64,000 nt of DNA from Sphingomonas sp. 1F27F7B (GCF_005503355.1 NZ_SCMK01000016.1:42941-106940), one strand, 5' to 3'; shown: positions 17,545-26,212, numbered from the stretch's first letter. Program-made: numbers and translations. Notes: generated by a model from the sequence alone, not told the origin.

Positions 17545-18216
17545 TCAGTTCAGGAAGCGGACCGTCGACCGCTCGACGGTCCTGCCCTTCTCCTCGGCTG
17601 CGGTGCGCATCACGCCCAGCCCGGGCACGAAGAACTCCACCAGCTCGTAACGCATTGGAATCGCGATCCCGATCAAGCGGAAGGAAATGTTGAGGGTCGA
17701 GCGGATGACGAACGCCTGCCGGCGGCCCTGCGGCGTGTCGATCGCGGAAAGGGCCTGCACCCGGCGATCCGCCAGGCTGAACCGGACCTTCATCGCCTTG
17801 CCCTTGGTCTCGCCGTCGAGATCGAAATCCACCCGCGATTCAAGGGTATCGCCCACCCGCATGCCGGCGGGATAGCGGAGCAGCACCGGCCGGCGCGACG
17901 AGAGCGCCTCCTTCTGGCTGGGCAGGCTGCCGGTGAGATCGAGCAGCAGATCGCCATTTTCGCAGCGCGCCTCGCTGGTGGCTGCGGGCTCCCGGGTGTC
18001 GAGGCTGCGGGTGGTGAGCTGGGCCGTGGCCGATCGCGGTGTGACCTGCCCCGCACGCACGGTCATCAGCTTGCGGTTCTTGACGGCCCCTTGCGCATCC
18101 AGGGTGACGGTCTCGATCCGGCGGCCGTCGGCGAAGTAATAATAGCCGGCACAGTCCACGGGCGCGCCGGGGCGGGCGGCCGCGCCCAGCGCCGCAGCCA
18201 GAAGCAGGAGGGACAT
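17545..18216 (-). CDS. Exported DUF3108-like protein
   Basis: A 223-residue protein with a hydrophobic N-terminus (SLLLLAAALGAAARPGAP). The mature part, with CAGYYYFADGRRIETVTLDAQG and later LRYPAGMRVGDTLESRVDFDLDG, has the beta-rich pattern of the DUF3108 / TapB-like family of periplasmic proteins, whose role is unknown. GGAGACCGCG precedes ATG 18216. It is 24 bp downstream of the BA14K-like gene, so they may be cotranscribed. Confidence 0.6.
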   Translation of the reverse strand: MSLLLLAAALGAAARPGAPVDCAGYYYFADGRRIETVTLDAQGAVKNRKLMTVRAGQVTPRSATAQLTTRSLDTREPAATSEARCENGDLLLDLTGSLPSQKEALSSRRPVLLRYPAGMRVGDTLESRVDFDLDGETKGKAMKVRFSLADRRVQALSAIDTPQGRRQAFVIRSTLNISFRLIGIAIPMRYELVEFFVPGLGVMRTAAEEKGRTVERSTVRFLN

Positions 18217-18240
18217 CGCGGTCTCCGTCTCGTCGGGGGG

Positions 18241-18696
18241 TCAGATGCAGGGATAGCTGTTGCCGTCGCGCGCGCGATAGGTGTCGCTGCGCTCGTCGTA
18301 ATTGCCATAGCGCTCGATGCAGTAGCGCGCGCGCTCGCGGGCCTTTTTCTTCTTGCCGTCGCTGGCGAGCGCGACGATCAGCCCGCCGACCAGCGCGGTC
18401 CCGATGACGCCGGCGGCGACGCCCTTGGCCCGGGCGTCGTCGCGCCGCTTGCGTTCCGCTTCGCGCCGCCAGCGATCCTCGCGCTCGCGCTCCCACCGCG
18501 CCTGGTCTCGTTCGCACCGGATGCGGTCCCGGCCGTCGCGCCGGTCGCAGCCGGATCGGTCCCACCCGCCATCGTCCTGCCAGTCGCCGCGGCGCTCCTG
18601 CTGCGCGCCTGCCGGCAGCCCGGCAGCGGGCAAGGCCGCCGCCAGATAGGCGGCCGCGCCAAGCGCCAGGGCCGTTCGGCCGAGTCTCGCCATCAT
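18241..18696 (-). CDS. BA14K-like exported small protein
   Basis: A 151-residue protein. After a signal sequence there is a strongly charged Arg/Asp/Glu-rich region (REREDRWRREAERKRRDD), then a glycine-zipper-like hydrophobic segment AAGVIGTALVGGLIVALAS, and a C-terminal module YCIERYGNYDERSDTYRARDG ending in YPCI. The C-terminal module has the spacing of the BA14K lectin-like domain known from Brucella and other alphaproteobacteria (YC..RY.SYD..SGTY...DG...PC). Start ATG 18696 with AGGAG seven bases upstream. Likely envelope-associated; function inferred only by family. Confidence 0.6.
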   Translation of the reverse strand: MMARLGRTALALGAAAYLAAALPAAGLPAGAQQERRGDWQDDGGWDRSGCDRRDGRDRIRCERDQARWEREREDRWRREAERKRRDDARAKGVAAGVIGTALVGGLIVALASDGKKKKARERARYCIERYGNYDERSDTYRARDGNSYPCI

Positions 18697-18778
18697 CCAC
18701 TCACTCCTCGACACACGCCCTTGCCGGACGCGTGGCGATCAAAGCAGGTGGACATTGCGCCAGTCTGGCGCCGCCGGC

Positions 18779-19162
18779 TCAGCAGCCGAGCTCGGGATTG
18801 CCATAGCTGTCGATCCGCCAGCCCTGCGAAGTGCGATGGGCATAGAAGGTGTAGAAGCAGCGCTTCTCCTCGGTCGTCGTCGGCGAATATTCGGTCCGCC
18901 GCCGCCCCCCTTCATAGGTGGTTGTCGTGGTGCCGCCGCTGGTCGAGGTCTCGACTTCCATCCATTGATAGGCGCGGCGCCCGTCGGGGAGATCGCGAAT
19001 GTCGACCGGCGGGCCGTACCGGGCCATCACTGCCTCGGGCGGGCGCCCGACATAGCCGCGCATGATGTCCGCCGAGCAACCCTGCAATGCCGCCGCCAAT
19101 GCGAGCCAGCAGGCTCCCTGTGCGGCTCCCCGGAGACCGGGGGCGAAGAGACGGAATGGCAT
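18779..19162 (-). CDS. Small lipoprotein of unknown function
   Basis: A 127-residue protein with the lipobox ALQGC after a hydrophobic segment, so probably a lipoprotein. The mature region begins SADIMRGYVGRPPEAVMARYGPP, a pattern shared with SmpA/OmlA-like small lipoproteins (a turn of the form G.....V...G.P), followed by a Thr-rich stretch and FYTFYAHRTSQGWRIDSYGNPELGC. Start ATG 19162 has GGAGG seven bases upstream. It is next to the sensor kinase on the same strand. Confidence 0.6.
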   Translation of the reverse strand: MPFRLFAPGLRGAAQGACWLALAAALQGCSADIMRGYVGRPPEAVMARYGPPVDIRDLPDGRRAYQWMEVETSTSGGTTTTTYEGGRRRTEYSPTTTEEKRCFYTFYAHRTSQGWRIDSYGNPELGC

Positions 19163-19218
19163 GCGCAACCTCCGGAACCTTGATCATTCGGTTGCGGATC
19201 TCCCGCCTGAAGCTTGCG

Positions 19219-20556
19219 TCAACCTTGCGCGCTCTCGACAAATTCGAGCCGCATGATCGTTCCGCCGGCCGGCGCCTCCAGCGCCAGCGCCGCGCCGCCG
19301 TGCAAGGTCATGACCTGGCGGACCAGATTCAGCCCAAGGCCCGAGCCGGTGCCGCGCGCGCGCAGCCGGTGGAAGGGATCGAACACGCGGTCGCGTTCTC
19401 CCTGCGGAATGCCGGGGCCGTCATCCTCGACTTCGATGGACGCTCCCTCGATGCGCAAGGTCACGTTCCGCCCGCCATGATCGACGGCGTTCTGGATGAG
19501 GTTCGCAAGCACGCGCTCGATCGCGGCGGGATCCCCCCGCACCGGCCGGCCGCCCAGATCGGCGACTTCCAGGTCGCCGCCGCCGGTGATCACCAGCGGC
19601 GCGATATCGGCGGCGACGCCGCGCGCGATATGGCCCAGGTCCACGCCGTCGCGAAGCGGAGCAATGCGTTCGAGCCTCTGCAGATCGAGCAATTGCTCCG
19701 CCAGCGTGGCCAGGCGGGCGACGTCGCGCTGCAGGCGCGATGCCAGCGGGATGTCGGCCGAAGCCTCGATCTTGGCCTGCAATATCGCAATGGGAGTCCG
19801 CAGCTCGTGCGCCGCGTCGACGATGAAGCGCTGCTGCCGGTCATAGCCTTCGTCGAGCCGCCGGAGCGCGCCGTTCATGGACTCGACCAACGGCACCACC
19901 TCCGCCGGCAGCCCCTCGGGCGACAGCCGGGCGCCGCGCCGGTCGATGTCTATCCGCCCCGCTTGCCGGGCGGCGATGGAGAGCCGCCGGAACGCGCGCC
20001 GGATGATCAGCGGCGTGACGACGACGGTGATCACCGCCAACAGGCTCAGCACCGGGATCATCATCAGGTTCGACAGGAAGAGCACGACGAAGGTCATGCT
20101 GAACAGCCCGCCCTTGCCGATCACGGTAAACGCGCCCGCCGGCCCGGATGCGCGGCGCACCACGGCAATGTCGCGGAACGGCGGCGACGTGTCCCGGATG
20201 TCGGCGAAGGTGATGCGATCGAGGTTGCGCGCGATCGGCCGGTAGAGCGAGGGCACATCGCCGAATGCGATCAGTTCGCCGTGATCGCTGCGTGCAACGA
20301 ACCACAGGCCGGGAGTGGTCGCCCGCAGGGCCGCGAGTTCCTGCGTCTCCGCCAGCCGAAGCCGGCCGTCGGCGCCGCGCTCGATCGCGCGTGCCGCCAC
20401 TTCGGTGAACTCCGGATCGATCAGCGCGCCGCCCTCGTCGGCGCGGATGAGATAGGCGACCAGCGCCGCGCTGAAGAGCAGCAGGATCGTAATCTGGAAG
20501 GCGAGCAGCCGGACGATCAGCTGGCGCTTGAGCGATACCGGCCGGGACACCCTCAT
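19219..20556 (-). CDS. Sensor histidine kinase
   Basis: A 445-residue kinase: transmembrane segment at about 14-36, periplasmic sensor of about 110 residues, second membrane segment around 150-185, HAMP-like linker, then the dimerisation motif FIVDAAHELRTP with phospho-acceptor His250, N-box NLIQNAVDHGG, and ATP-binding G boxes DDGPGIP and GSGLGLNLV. Its ATG overlaps the regulator stop by four bases (ATGA at 20553-20556), so the two form a classic two-component operon. Signal unknown. The sensor region resembles QseC/PmrB-type kinases in layout only. Confidence 0.92.
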   Translation of the reverse strand: MRVSRPVSLKRQLIVRLLAFQITILLLFSAALVAYLIRADEGGALIDPEFTEVAARAIERGADGRLRLAETQELAALRATTPGLWFVARSDHGELIAFGDVPSLYRPIARNLDRITFADIRDTSPPFRDIAVVRRASGPAGAFTVIGKGGLFSMTFVVLFLSNLMMIPVLSLLAVITVVVTPLIIRRAFRRLSIAARQAGRIDIDRRGARLSPEGLPAEVVPLVESMNGALRRLDEGYDRQQRFIVDAAHELRTPIAILQAKIEASADIPLASRLQRDVARLATLAEQLLDLQRLERIAPLRDGVDLGHIARGVAADIAPLVITGGGDLEVADLGGRPVRGDPAAIERVLANLIQNAVDHGGRNVTLRIEGASIEVEDDGPGIPQGERDRVFDPFHRLRARGTGSGLGLNLVRQVMTLHGGAALALEAPAGGTIMRLEFVESAQG

Positions 20557-21227
20557 GGGCAATGCCGCAGCAGATAGCCGACACCGCGGATGGTGTGGAT
20601 CTCGACTTCGGCATCGGCTTCGGAAAGCCGCCTGCGCAGACGCGAGATGTGCGAATCGAGCGTGTTCGACTGGATCTCGTCGTCGAAGCCGTAGACGGCA
20701 TCCTCGAGTGCGGTGCGCAGCACCGTTCGCCCCCGCCGCCGCATCAGTGCCGCGAGCACGCGCAATTCGCGCCGCGGCAGATCGAGGCGCTCCCCGCGCA
20801 CCACCGCTTCGTCGTGCGACATGTCGTAGACCAGCTCGCCGACCTGCACCTCATGAAGGGGCAGCGCCGCCGGCCGCCGCCGGATCGCGCGGATGCGCGC
20901 GAGGAGTTCCTCCATCGCGAAGGGCTTGGCGAGGTAATCGTCGGCCCCGAGATCAAGGCCGGAGACGCGATCCTCCACCTCGGCGCGGGCCGTTATCACG
21001 ATCACCGGGATGCCGGGAATGCACTGCCGCAGCTCCGGGATCGCTTCGACGCCGTCTCCGTCGGGGAGCGCACGGTCAAGCAGGACAACATCGCTGTTCG
21101 CGAGCCGCGCGGCTTCGCGTAGATCCGCAAGGCCGGCGACGTGATCGACGACATAGCCTTCGCGTTCCAGGACCGTCCTCATGGCGCCCGCCATCTCGGC
21201 CTCATCCTCGACCAGCAATATACGCAC
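20553..21227 (-). CDS. OmpR-family response regulator
   Basis: A 224-residue regulator: receiver domain with acidic pair VEDEAEM, phospho-acceptor Asp51 in VVLLDRALPDGDG, TARAEVEDRVSGLDLGAD and the KPF lysine; then a winged-helix domain with LPRRELRVLAALMRRRG and the recognition-helix region SNTLDSHISRLRRRL, ending IRGVGYLLR. It is the first gene of the pair with the kinase downstream. Probably regulates envelope functions, judging by the neighbours only. Confidence 0.92.
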   Translation of the reverse strand: MRILLVEDEAEMAGAMRTVLEREGYVVDHVAGLADLREAARLANSDVVLLDRALPDGDGVEAIPELRQCIPGIPVIVITARAEVEDRVSGLDLGADDYLAKPFAMEELLARIRAIRRRPAALPLHEVQVGELVYDMSHDEAVVRGERLDLPRRELRVLAALMRRRGRTVLRTALEDAVYGFDDEIQSNTLDSHISRLRRRLSEADAEVEIHTIRGVGYLLRHCP

Positions 21228-21400
21228 TACGCCTCATCCTGCCTCTGCCGGGCCTCCCCGCGATGCGCCGGGTCTGCCATCGAAGCCGCCGGACGCCAAG
21301 GCAATGTCCTGGCACCGGGATGGGTGAGGACGGACGGCCGCATGGCCGCCCGTCCTCGGTTTGAGAGCGGACGCCCCTCGGCCGTCCACCCTCGGGGCAC

Positions 21401-22009
21401 TCAGAAGCCGATGGAAAGGCCCAGCTGGACCTTCGAAGTCTTCAGCCCGTCACGATAGTTGGCGCGATTATATTCCGCGCGCGCATACACCCCCGGCATG
21501 ACTCCGGCCTCGACGCCGCCGCCCCACAGGAAGCCCTTCTCCGTCACGCTGCTGTCGATGTCCTTGAGATTGGCCGCGCGGAAATCGGTCGTCTCGCGCA
21601 CGCGCAGCCAGCTATAGCCCGCCCGGCCGTACAGCAGGACGTTCGGCGCGGGCAGGACACCTGCTCGGCCCGACACGTCCCAGGTCCAGCCCGGCTTCAG
21701 CGCATAATCGCCCGTGGGGCTCGCGGCAGTGAGAGTCTTGCCGCCCTTGCCGATCCCCGCCTCGGCGCCGATCACCAGCATGTCGCCGATCTGCGCGTCA
21801 TAGCCGACATGCCCGCGATAGCCGATGCCGCCCTTGCTCTGGTCGATGCGCGAAGCGATCCGCGGCAGGGAATAATCCCCTTCGTGCCAACGATAGTCGA
21901 CCGAAACTCCGACCTTGACCCCGCCAAACGTCGCATCGCCTCCCGATTGCGCCAAGGCAGTTTCGGGAATGGCCGCCAAGGCGCCGATCAGTACACAGAT
22001 ACGCTTCAT
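21401..22009 (-). CDS. Outer-membrane beta-barrel protein
   Basis: A 202-residue protein with signal peptide (IGALAAIPETALAQ), alternating aromatic/glycine strands (VGVSVDYRWHEGDYSL, GYRGHVGYDAQIGDMLVIGAE) and a terminal Phe after LGLSIGF. This is the eight-stranded OmpA-like/Opacity-family barrel (OMP_b-brl type). No OmpA peptidoglycan-binding domain follows. Role unknown; such barrels serve as structural or adhesion proteins. Confidence 0.78.
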   Translation of the reverse strand: MKRICVLIGALAAIPETALAQSGGDATFGGVKVGVSVDYRWHEGDYSLPRIASRIDQSKGGIGYRGHVGYDAQIGDMLVIGAEAGIGKGGKTLTAASPTGDYALKPGWTWDVSGRAGVLPAPNVLLYGRAGYSWLRVRETTDFRAANLKDIDSSVTEKGFLWGGGVEAGVMPGVYARAEYNRANYRDGLKTSKVQLGLSIGF

Positions 22010-22123
22010 CGAATTGTCCTTCCGGTCTCATTGGAAACCACCCTACCGGCAGTCCTGCATCGGGGTGGGCGGACAACCTTGCCGCAGCATTGCGCGGCCT
22101 CGCCGGGTGGGATGCCACCCGGG

Positions 22124-22507
22124 CTATCCATCGAGGCGCAGCCGATATCCGACACCGCGAACCGTCTCGATGCCGATGTTGCGCCCGGTCGCGCGATCGA
22201 GCTTCAGCCGCAGGTTGCTCATATGGACGTCGATGCTCCGGTCACAGGCATGGCGGGAGCGCCCCAGCACCCCCAGGCACAGGGCATCCTTGGTGGAGAC
22301 CGTGTCGCCGCCGTGCATCAGCAACTCGCAAGGAAAGCAGGGCTTCGCCAGATAGTCGTCGGCGCCGAGCTCCAGGCCGATGACACGCTCGACCTCGTCG
22401 CTCCGCGCAGTCAGCATCACGACGGCAAGCGCGCTGCGCGCCCGGACGCGGCGCATGCGATCGACAAGGATGACGAGCGTGGCGCCGGGAAGCCAGAAAG
22501 ACGCAAT
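22124..22507 (-). pseudogene. Decayed OmpR/CpxR-type response regulator
   Basis: The minus-strand frame gives the second half of a receiver domain (LPG, then VVMLTARSDEVERVIGLELG, ADDYLAKP) fused directly to the last part of a winged-helix domain (VSTKDALCLGVLGR, DRSIDVHMSNLRLKL, ETVRGVGYRL). The first roughly 50 residues with the phospho-acceptor Asp are absent, a TGA stops the frame at 22508-22510 upstream, and about 50 residues between the receiver and the recognition helix are missing. Two deletions in one gene, one of them in-frame, argue for a remnant and not for a functional small protein. Confidence 0.75.
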
Positions 22508-22592
22508 TCATACATACGCATCACCATCCGCCGGATCGGCCTGCACGGATTGCCCTCGAAGGTTGCGCGAACCTTGCAATGCCCCCGGCGTA

Positions 22593-23042
22593 CTAGCCCG
22601 CATCCTCCCCCGTCAGCGCCGCGCGCAACCGCCGGACCTGGTCGTTGAGCGCGATCATCTGGGGCACGCTCAGCTTCGAATTGGCGAGCAACGCGTCGGT
22701 GAGGCACGAAGCGCGGCTCCGCAACTCCCGGCCCGGGGGATTCAGGAATACCTGCACCTGACGCTCGTCTTCCGGATTGCGCCGCCGCGCGACGAACCCC
22801 GCGGCCTCGAGCCGCTTCATGAGCGGGGTTATCGTGCTCGGCTCGAGCGCGAGCCGCTCGGCAATGGCCGAGATCGTCTGGCCGTCGCGTTCCCATAGCG
22901 TGCTCAGCACCAGATATTGCGGATAGGTCACGCCCAGCGAATCGAGCATCGGCTTGTAGAGCCGGTTGATCGCGATCGAAGCGGAATAGAGCGAGAAACA
23001 GAGCTGCGCATCGAGCGGCAACGGCTCGCCGGGGGCATTCAT
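22593..23042 (-). CDS. MarR-family regulator, OhrR-like peroxide sensor
   Basis: A 149-residue MarR protein that follows the OhrR pattern: QLCFSLYSASIAINRLYKP places Cys15 exactly at the reactive cysteine of Bacillus OhrR, with the partner tyrosines in VTYPQYL; a second cysteine at 113 would fit the two-Cys subtype. The winged helix contains LEPSTITPLMKRLEAAGFV and the wing RRNPEDERQV. OhrR proteins are repressors released when the cysteine is oxidised by organic hydroperoxides. It is divergent from a secreted alpha/beta hydrolase, with two TATCGCGATA palindromes between them; no ohr gene is adjacent. Confidence 0.82.
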   Translation of the reverse strand: MNAPGEPLPLDAQLCFSLYSASIAINRLYKPMLDSLGVTYPQYLVLSTLWERDGQTISAIAERLALEPSTITPLMKRLEAAGFVARRRNPEDERQVQVFLNPPGRELRSRASCLTDALLANSKLSVPQMIALNDQVRRLRAALTGEDAG

Positions 23043-23087
23043 CGCAAAAACCTCGCTTCCGAATCATGAACTTACGACGGAAATACA

Positions 23088-23152
23088 TATCGCGATAAAT
23101 TTATGCTGGACAAGAGGATGTGAGTGGGCCTAGAAAATGATTATCGCGATAA
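23088..23152. promoter_or_regulatory. Two TATCGCGATA operators between the MarR gene and the hydrolase gene
   Basis: Perfect palindromes TATCGCGATA lie at 23088-23097 and, as the longer TTATCGCGATAA, at 23141-23152, with centres 54 bp apart (about five helical turns). A further half-site TATCGCG begins at 23157. One copy is 46 bp upstream of the MarR start and the other 37 bp upstream of the hydrolase start, so binding could control both divergent promoters. Confidence 0.65.
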
Positions 23153-23188
23153 ATAATATCGCGCAAATCACTTGAAAGGAGACCCAAG

Positions 23189-23959
23189 ATGACCAAGTCC
23201 AAGATGCTGCTCGCCGCCGCTGCCACCCTCGCTCTCGGTGCGGCGCCCGCCTCGGCCCAGGAAAAGGCCGCCGCCCCCGTCAGGTCCGTCGTGCTCGTGC
23301 ATGGCGGGTTCGTCGACGGCTCCGGCTGGATGGATGTCTACAAGATCCTGAAGAAGGACGGCTATGACGTCACCATCGTCCAGAACCCGACCAACTCGCT
23401 CGCCGACGACGTCGCGGTGACCAAGCGCGCGATCGCCGCCGCCAAGGGCCAGGTGATCCTGGTCGGCCACAGCTATGGCGGCGTGGTCGTGTCCGAAGCA
23501 GGTACCGATCCCAAGGTCGCCGGTGTCGTCTACATCGCCGCCTTCGCGCCGGACAAGGGCGAGTCGGTTTCCTCGCTGATCGCCAACCCCGCCCCCGGCG
23601 CTTCCGTGCCGCCGATCCTGCCGCCCCAGGACGGCTATCTCTTCCTCGACAAGGCCAAGTTCGCCGCGTCCTTCGCTGCCGATGTGCAGCCCGATGTCGC
23701 CCGGTTCATGGCGGACTCGCAGGTGCCCTGGGGTGTCGAGGCGCTGCAGGGTACGGTGACCGTCCCCGCCTGGCGCGTGAAGCCGAGCTGGTATCTGGTC
23801 GCCAGCGACGACCATATGATCCCGCCGGTGGCGCAGCGCGCGATGGCGGCACGGGCCAAGGCTCATGTGAGCGAAGTCGCGGGCAGCCACGCCGTCTATG
23901 TCTCGAAGCCGGCCGCCGTCGCCGCGATCATCGAGGACGCCGCAAAGGGCGCCCGCTGA
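23189..23959 (+). CDS. Exported alpha/beta hydrolase
   Basis: A 256-residue protein with signal peptide (cleavage near Ala23). VLVHGGFVDGSGW is the oxyanion-loop region, GHSYGG holds nucleophile Ser95, DDHMIPP the acid and GSHAVYVS the histidine. This is the group of small esterase-like hydrolases common in alphaproteobacteria, often near MarR or LysR regulators. GAAAGGAG lies upstream of ATG 23189. Control by the divergent OhrR-like regulator is likely; a role against oxidised lipids or toxic esters is a guess. Confidence 0.84.
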   Translation: MTKSKMLLAAAATLALGAAPASAQEKAAAPVRSVVLVHGGFVDGSGWMDVYKILKKDGYDVTIVQNPTNSLADDVAVTKRAIAAAKGQVILVGHSYGGVVVSEAGTDPKVAGVVYIAAFAPDKGESVSSLIANPAPGASVPPILPPQDGYLFLDKAKFAASFAADVQPDVARFMADSQVPWGVEALQGTVTVPAWRVKPSWYLVASDDHMIPPVAQRAMAARAKAHVSEVAGSHAVYVSKPAAVAAIIEDAAKGAR

Positions 23960-24022
23960 GCCCTGCCCTCCCCCGGCAATCCCCGGGCGCCGGGCCTCGA
24001 TCGAGGTCCGGCGCTCGGCGCA

Positions 24023-24376
24023 TCAGCGGCGCAGCAGCCAGGTAAGCGCGCTCTCCGCGCGCTCGAAGATGCGCAGATAGGGTTGGGTCATCTCGCGGCG
24101 CACCTGCATCCGCGTGATCGCACTTTCAGTGACGACCGCGATACGGCTCGCCTGGGGGAAGCCGGCAAAGTGGCGGCGGAAGGCGCGCACCGCTTCCTGC
24201 GCCTGCACACCGCTGCAACGCATATCCATGCGCAGGAGGTAGCCGGGCACGAAACCCTCGGCATCGAACTGATCGCGCAGCTTGCGGGCATAATCGCCCA
24301 CCCGATCGGGCTCGAACATTGCGAGCCACTCGATATCCAGCAGATTCAGGTCTTTACGAAAGGCCACCCGGTACAT
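24023..24376 (-). CDS. Conserved hypothetical protein
   Basis: A 117-residue cytoplasmic protein beginning MYRVAFRKDLNLLDIEW and ending AESALTWLLRR. The alternation of short strands and helices (DYARKLRDQF, SRIAVVTESAITRMQVRR) resembles STAS/SpoIIAA-like folds but no diagnostic motif is present. Start ATG 24376 has GAGAG upstream. Next to a hotdog thioesterase on the same strand with a 41-bp gap. Function unknown. Confidence 0.6.
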   Translation of the reverse strand: MYRVAFRKDLNLLDIEWLAMFEPDRVGDYARKLRDQFDAEGFVPGYLLRMDMRCSGVQAQEAVRAFRRHFAGFPQASRIAVVTESAITRMQVRREMTQPYLRIFERAESALTWLLRR

Positions 24377-24417
24377 GGCCGCCGCTCTCGCAGCCAAAGG
24401 TTAACGGCTGGTCGCCG

Positions 24418-24828
24418 TCACTCCTCGGTCTTCACGAAGAACCTGTCGATGACCTCGCGCGCCAGCCGCGCCGGGCGGAGCGTCTCGGCGTCGAGGCAGC
24501 ACCAGCTCGACTTGACTTCGGCCAGCACTTCCCCGCCCCGGCGGATCACCGTCTCGTAGAAAGCGCGTGCCCCCTGGACCTTTTCGAGCAGCACGGTCGC
24601 GACGACGTCATCTTCGAGAAAGGCCGGCTTGCGATAGGTGATCTCATGCTTGAGCGCGACCCAGAGATGCTCGGCCACCGCTTCGACCGGTGCCAGCGCC
24701 TGCCAATGGCTGATCACCGCCTCCTGCACCCACTTCAGATAGGAGGCGTTGTTCACATGCCCCATGAAGTCGATGTCGTCCTGGGCGACGTCGATCGGGA
24801 ACTCATAGGGAAGCGCGGTGCCGGACAT
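24418..24828 (-). CDS. Acyl-CoA thioesterase, hotdog fold (YbgC/4HBT type)
   Basis: A 136-residue single hotdog protein. The family signature DIDFMGHVNNASYLKWVQEA includes the catalytic Asp of the 4HBT/YbgC group; the following HEITYRKPAFLEDDVVATVLL and FYETVIRRGGEVLAEVKSSWC strands complete the fold. It hydrolyses acyl-CoA thioesters in the cytoplasm. An alternative start lies four codons upstream at 24840. Confidence 0.87.
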   Translation of the reverse strand: MSGTALPYEFPIDVAQDDIDFMGHVNNASYLKWVQEAVISHWQALAPVEAVAEHLWVALKHEITYRKPAFLEDDVVATVLLEKVQGARAFYETVIRRGGEVLAEVKSSWCCLDAETLRPARLAREVIDRFFVKTEE

Positions 24829-24942
24829 GATTTGCAACATAGTGCGAATCGGGTTTCGAAGCGACTAAAATCCCCTGAAAACCGCTGCTTTCACCGGAAC
24901 CGCCGTTGCCGTAGCGTCACCCGCCCGCATGCGAACGCCACC

Positions 24943-24957
24943 AAATTGGCCTTACCA
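24943..24957 (+). promoter_or_regulatory. GntR operator copy A, upstream of GH105-DUF4861
   Basis: AAATTGGCCTTACCA, core TTGG-N4-ACCA, lying 71 bp upstream of the GH105 start in the only promoter-sized gap before that gene (24841-25027). A TTGACT element starts two bases downstream at 24959. Copies with the same orientation relative to transcription occur at 31451-31466, 33415-33430 and 34595-34609. Confidence 0.7.
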
Positions 24958-25027
24958 CTTGACTTGGACACGACAGGCAAACATCGTCCGGCCATATCGC
25001 GGTGACAGCGGTAGCAAAGGAGATCCG

Positions 25028-26203
25028 ATGAAACTGACGCTCGCCGCCGCCCTGACCGGAGCGGCGCTCGCCGCCAGCATGGGCGGCATGGCCCAGGCAG
25101 CGGCGCCGGCCGCCGCGACTGCAATCGCGCTGCCGAGCCGCGCGCAGGTGATGACGTCGATGGAGCGTGTCGCCGACTGGCAGCTGACCCATATGGACGA
25201 TCTCGGCTATATGCCCGCCGCCCGCCCGAGCACCAAGCGCGCGCGCGACTGGCAGCAGGCGACCTTCTGGGTGGCGCTCACGCACCTCGCCGATCGCTCT
25301 CAAGGCGTGCGCTACAAGGACGCGATCTTCTCGAAGGGGCGCGAGGAAGGCTGGAAGCTTGGCGATCGGCTCTATCACGCCGACGACCACATCATCGGCG
25401 CGGCCTGGATCTGGGCGGCACGCAAGGGCGCCGGCGCGGCGGCGCTCGCCCCGATGCGCGCGAATTTCGACCGGATCCTCGCCGCGCCCAAGACCAACGA
25501 CCTGCTGTTCATCGCACCCGAGCCCGGCAAGGGCGACCCGAGCTGCACCACCCGCTGGTGCTGGTGCGATGCCCTGTTCATGGCGCCGCCCACGCTCTGG
25601 GCCCTGAGCAAGGATACGAAGGACGCGCGCTACGCCGCCTTCGCCGACCGGGAATATCGCGCGACCACCGATTATCTGTTCGACAAGGGCGAGCATCTCT
25701 ATTTCCGCGACAGCCGCTTCTTCGACCAGCGCGGCGCGCATGGCGAGAAGCTGTTCTGGAGCCGCGGCAATGGCTGGGTGTTCTCCGGCCTGGCCCGAAT
25801 GATCCCCGAAATCCCGGCCAGCGATCCGCGCCGCCCCTATTACATCAAGCTGTTCAAGGAGATGGCCGCAAAGCTGGTGACGCTCCAGCGCGGCAATGGC
25901 TATTGGCCCCCCTCGCTGCTTGCCGACCCCGATCGTTCGCAGGACGAATCCAGCGGCACCGGCTTCTACGTCCATGGCATGGCCTGGGGAATCAAGGCCG
26001 GCCTGCTCGATCGCAAGACCTATCTCCCGGCCGTGACCAAGGGCTGGGCAGCGCTCGAGCACGCCGTTCAGCCGAACGGCATGCTGGGCTGGGTACAGCA
26101 GGTGAGCGACCGGCCCGATGTGGTGAAGGCCGAGGACGCCCAATTCTACGGCACCGGCGCCTATCTGCTCGCCGGCGCCGCGGTCTATGATCTGACGAGG
26201 TAA
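25028..26203 (+). CDS. GH105 unsaturated uronyl hydrolase
   Basis: A 391-residue protein with signal peptide (cleavage near residue 25, AQAAAP). GH105 (YteR/YesR) features are WQLTHMDDLGYMP, LYHADDHIIGAAW (Asp119-Asp120), CWCDALFMAPP (Asp181, the expected catalytic acid), and WSRGNGWVFSGLARM. The family hydrates and releases the 4,5-unsaturated glucuronyl or galacturonyl residue that polysaccharide lyases leave on oligosaccharides. A strong AAAGGAGATCC ribosome site precedes ATG 25028. First gene of an operon with the DUF4861 gene (10-bp gap), under operator copy A. Confidence 0.9.
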   Translation: MKLTLAAALTGAALAASMGGMAQAAAPAAATAIALPSRAQVMTSMERVADWQLTHMDDLGYMPAARPSTKRARDWQQATFWVALTHLADRSQGVRYKDAIFSKGREEGWKLGDRLYHADDHIIGAAWIWAARKGAGAAALAPMRANFDRILAAPKTNDLLFIAPEPGKGDPSCTTRWCWCDALFMAPPTLWALSKDTKDARYAAFADREYRATTDYLFDKGEHLYFRDSRFFDQRGAHGEKLFWSRGNGWVFSGLARMIPEIPASDPRRPYYIKLFKEMAAKLVTLQRGNGYWPPSLLADPDRSQDESSGTGFYVHGMAWGIKAGLLDRKTYLPAVTKGWAALEHAVQPNGMLGWVQQVSDRPDVVKAEDAQFYGTGAYLLAGAAVYDLTR

Positions 26204-26212
26204 GGAAGAAGC

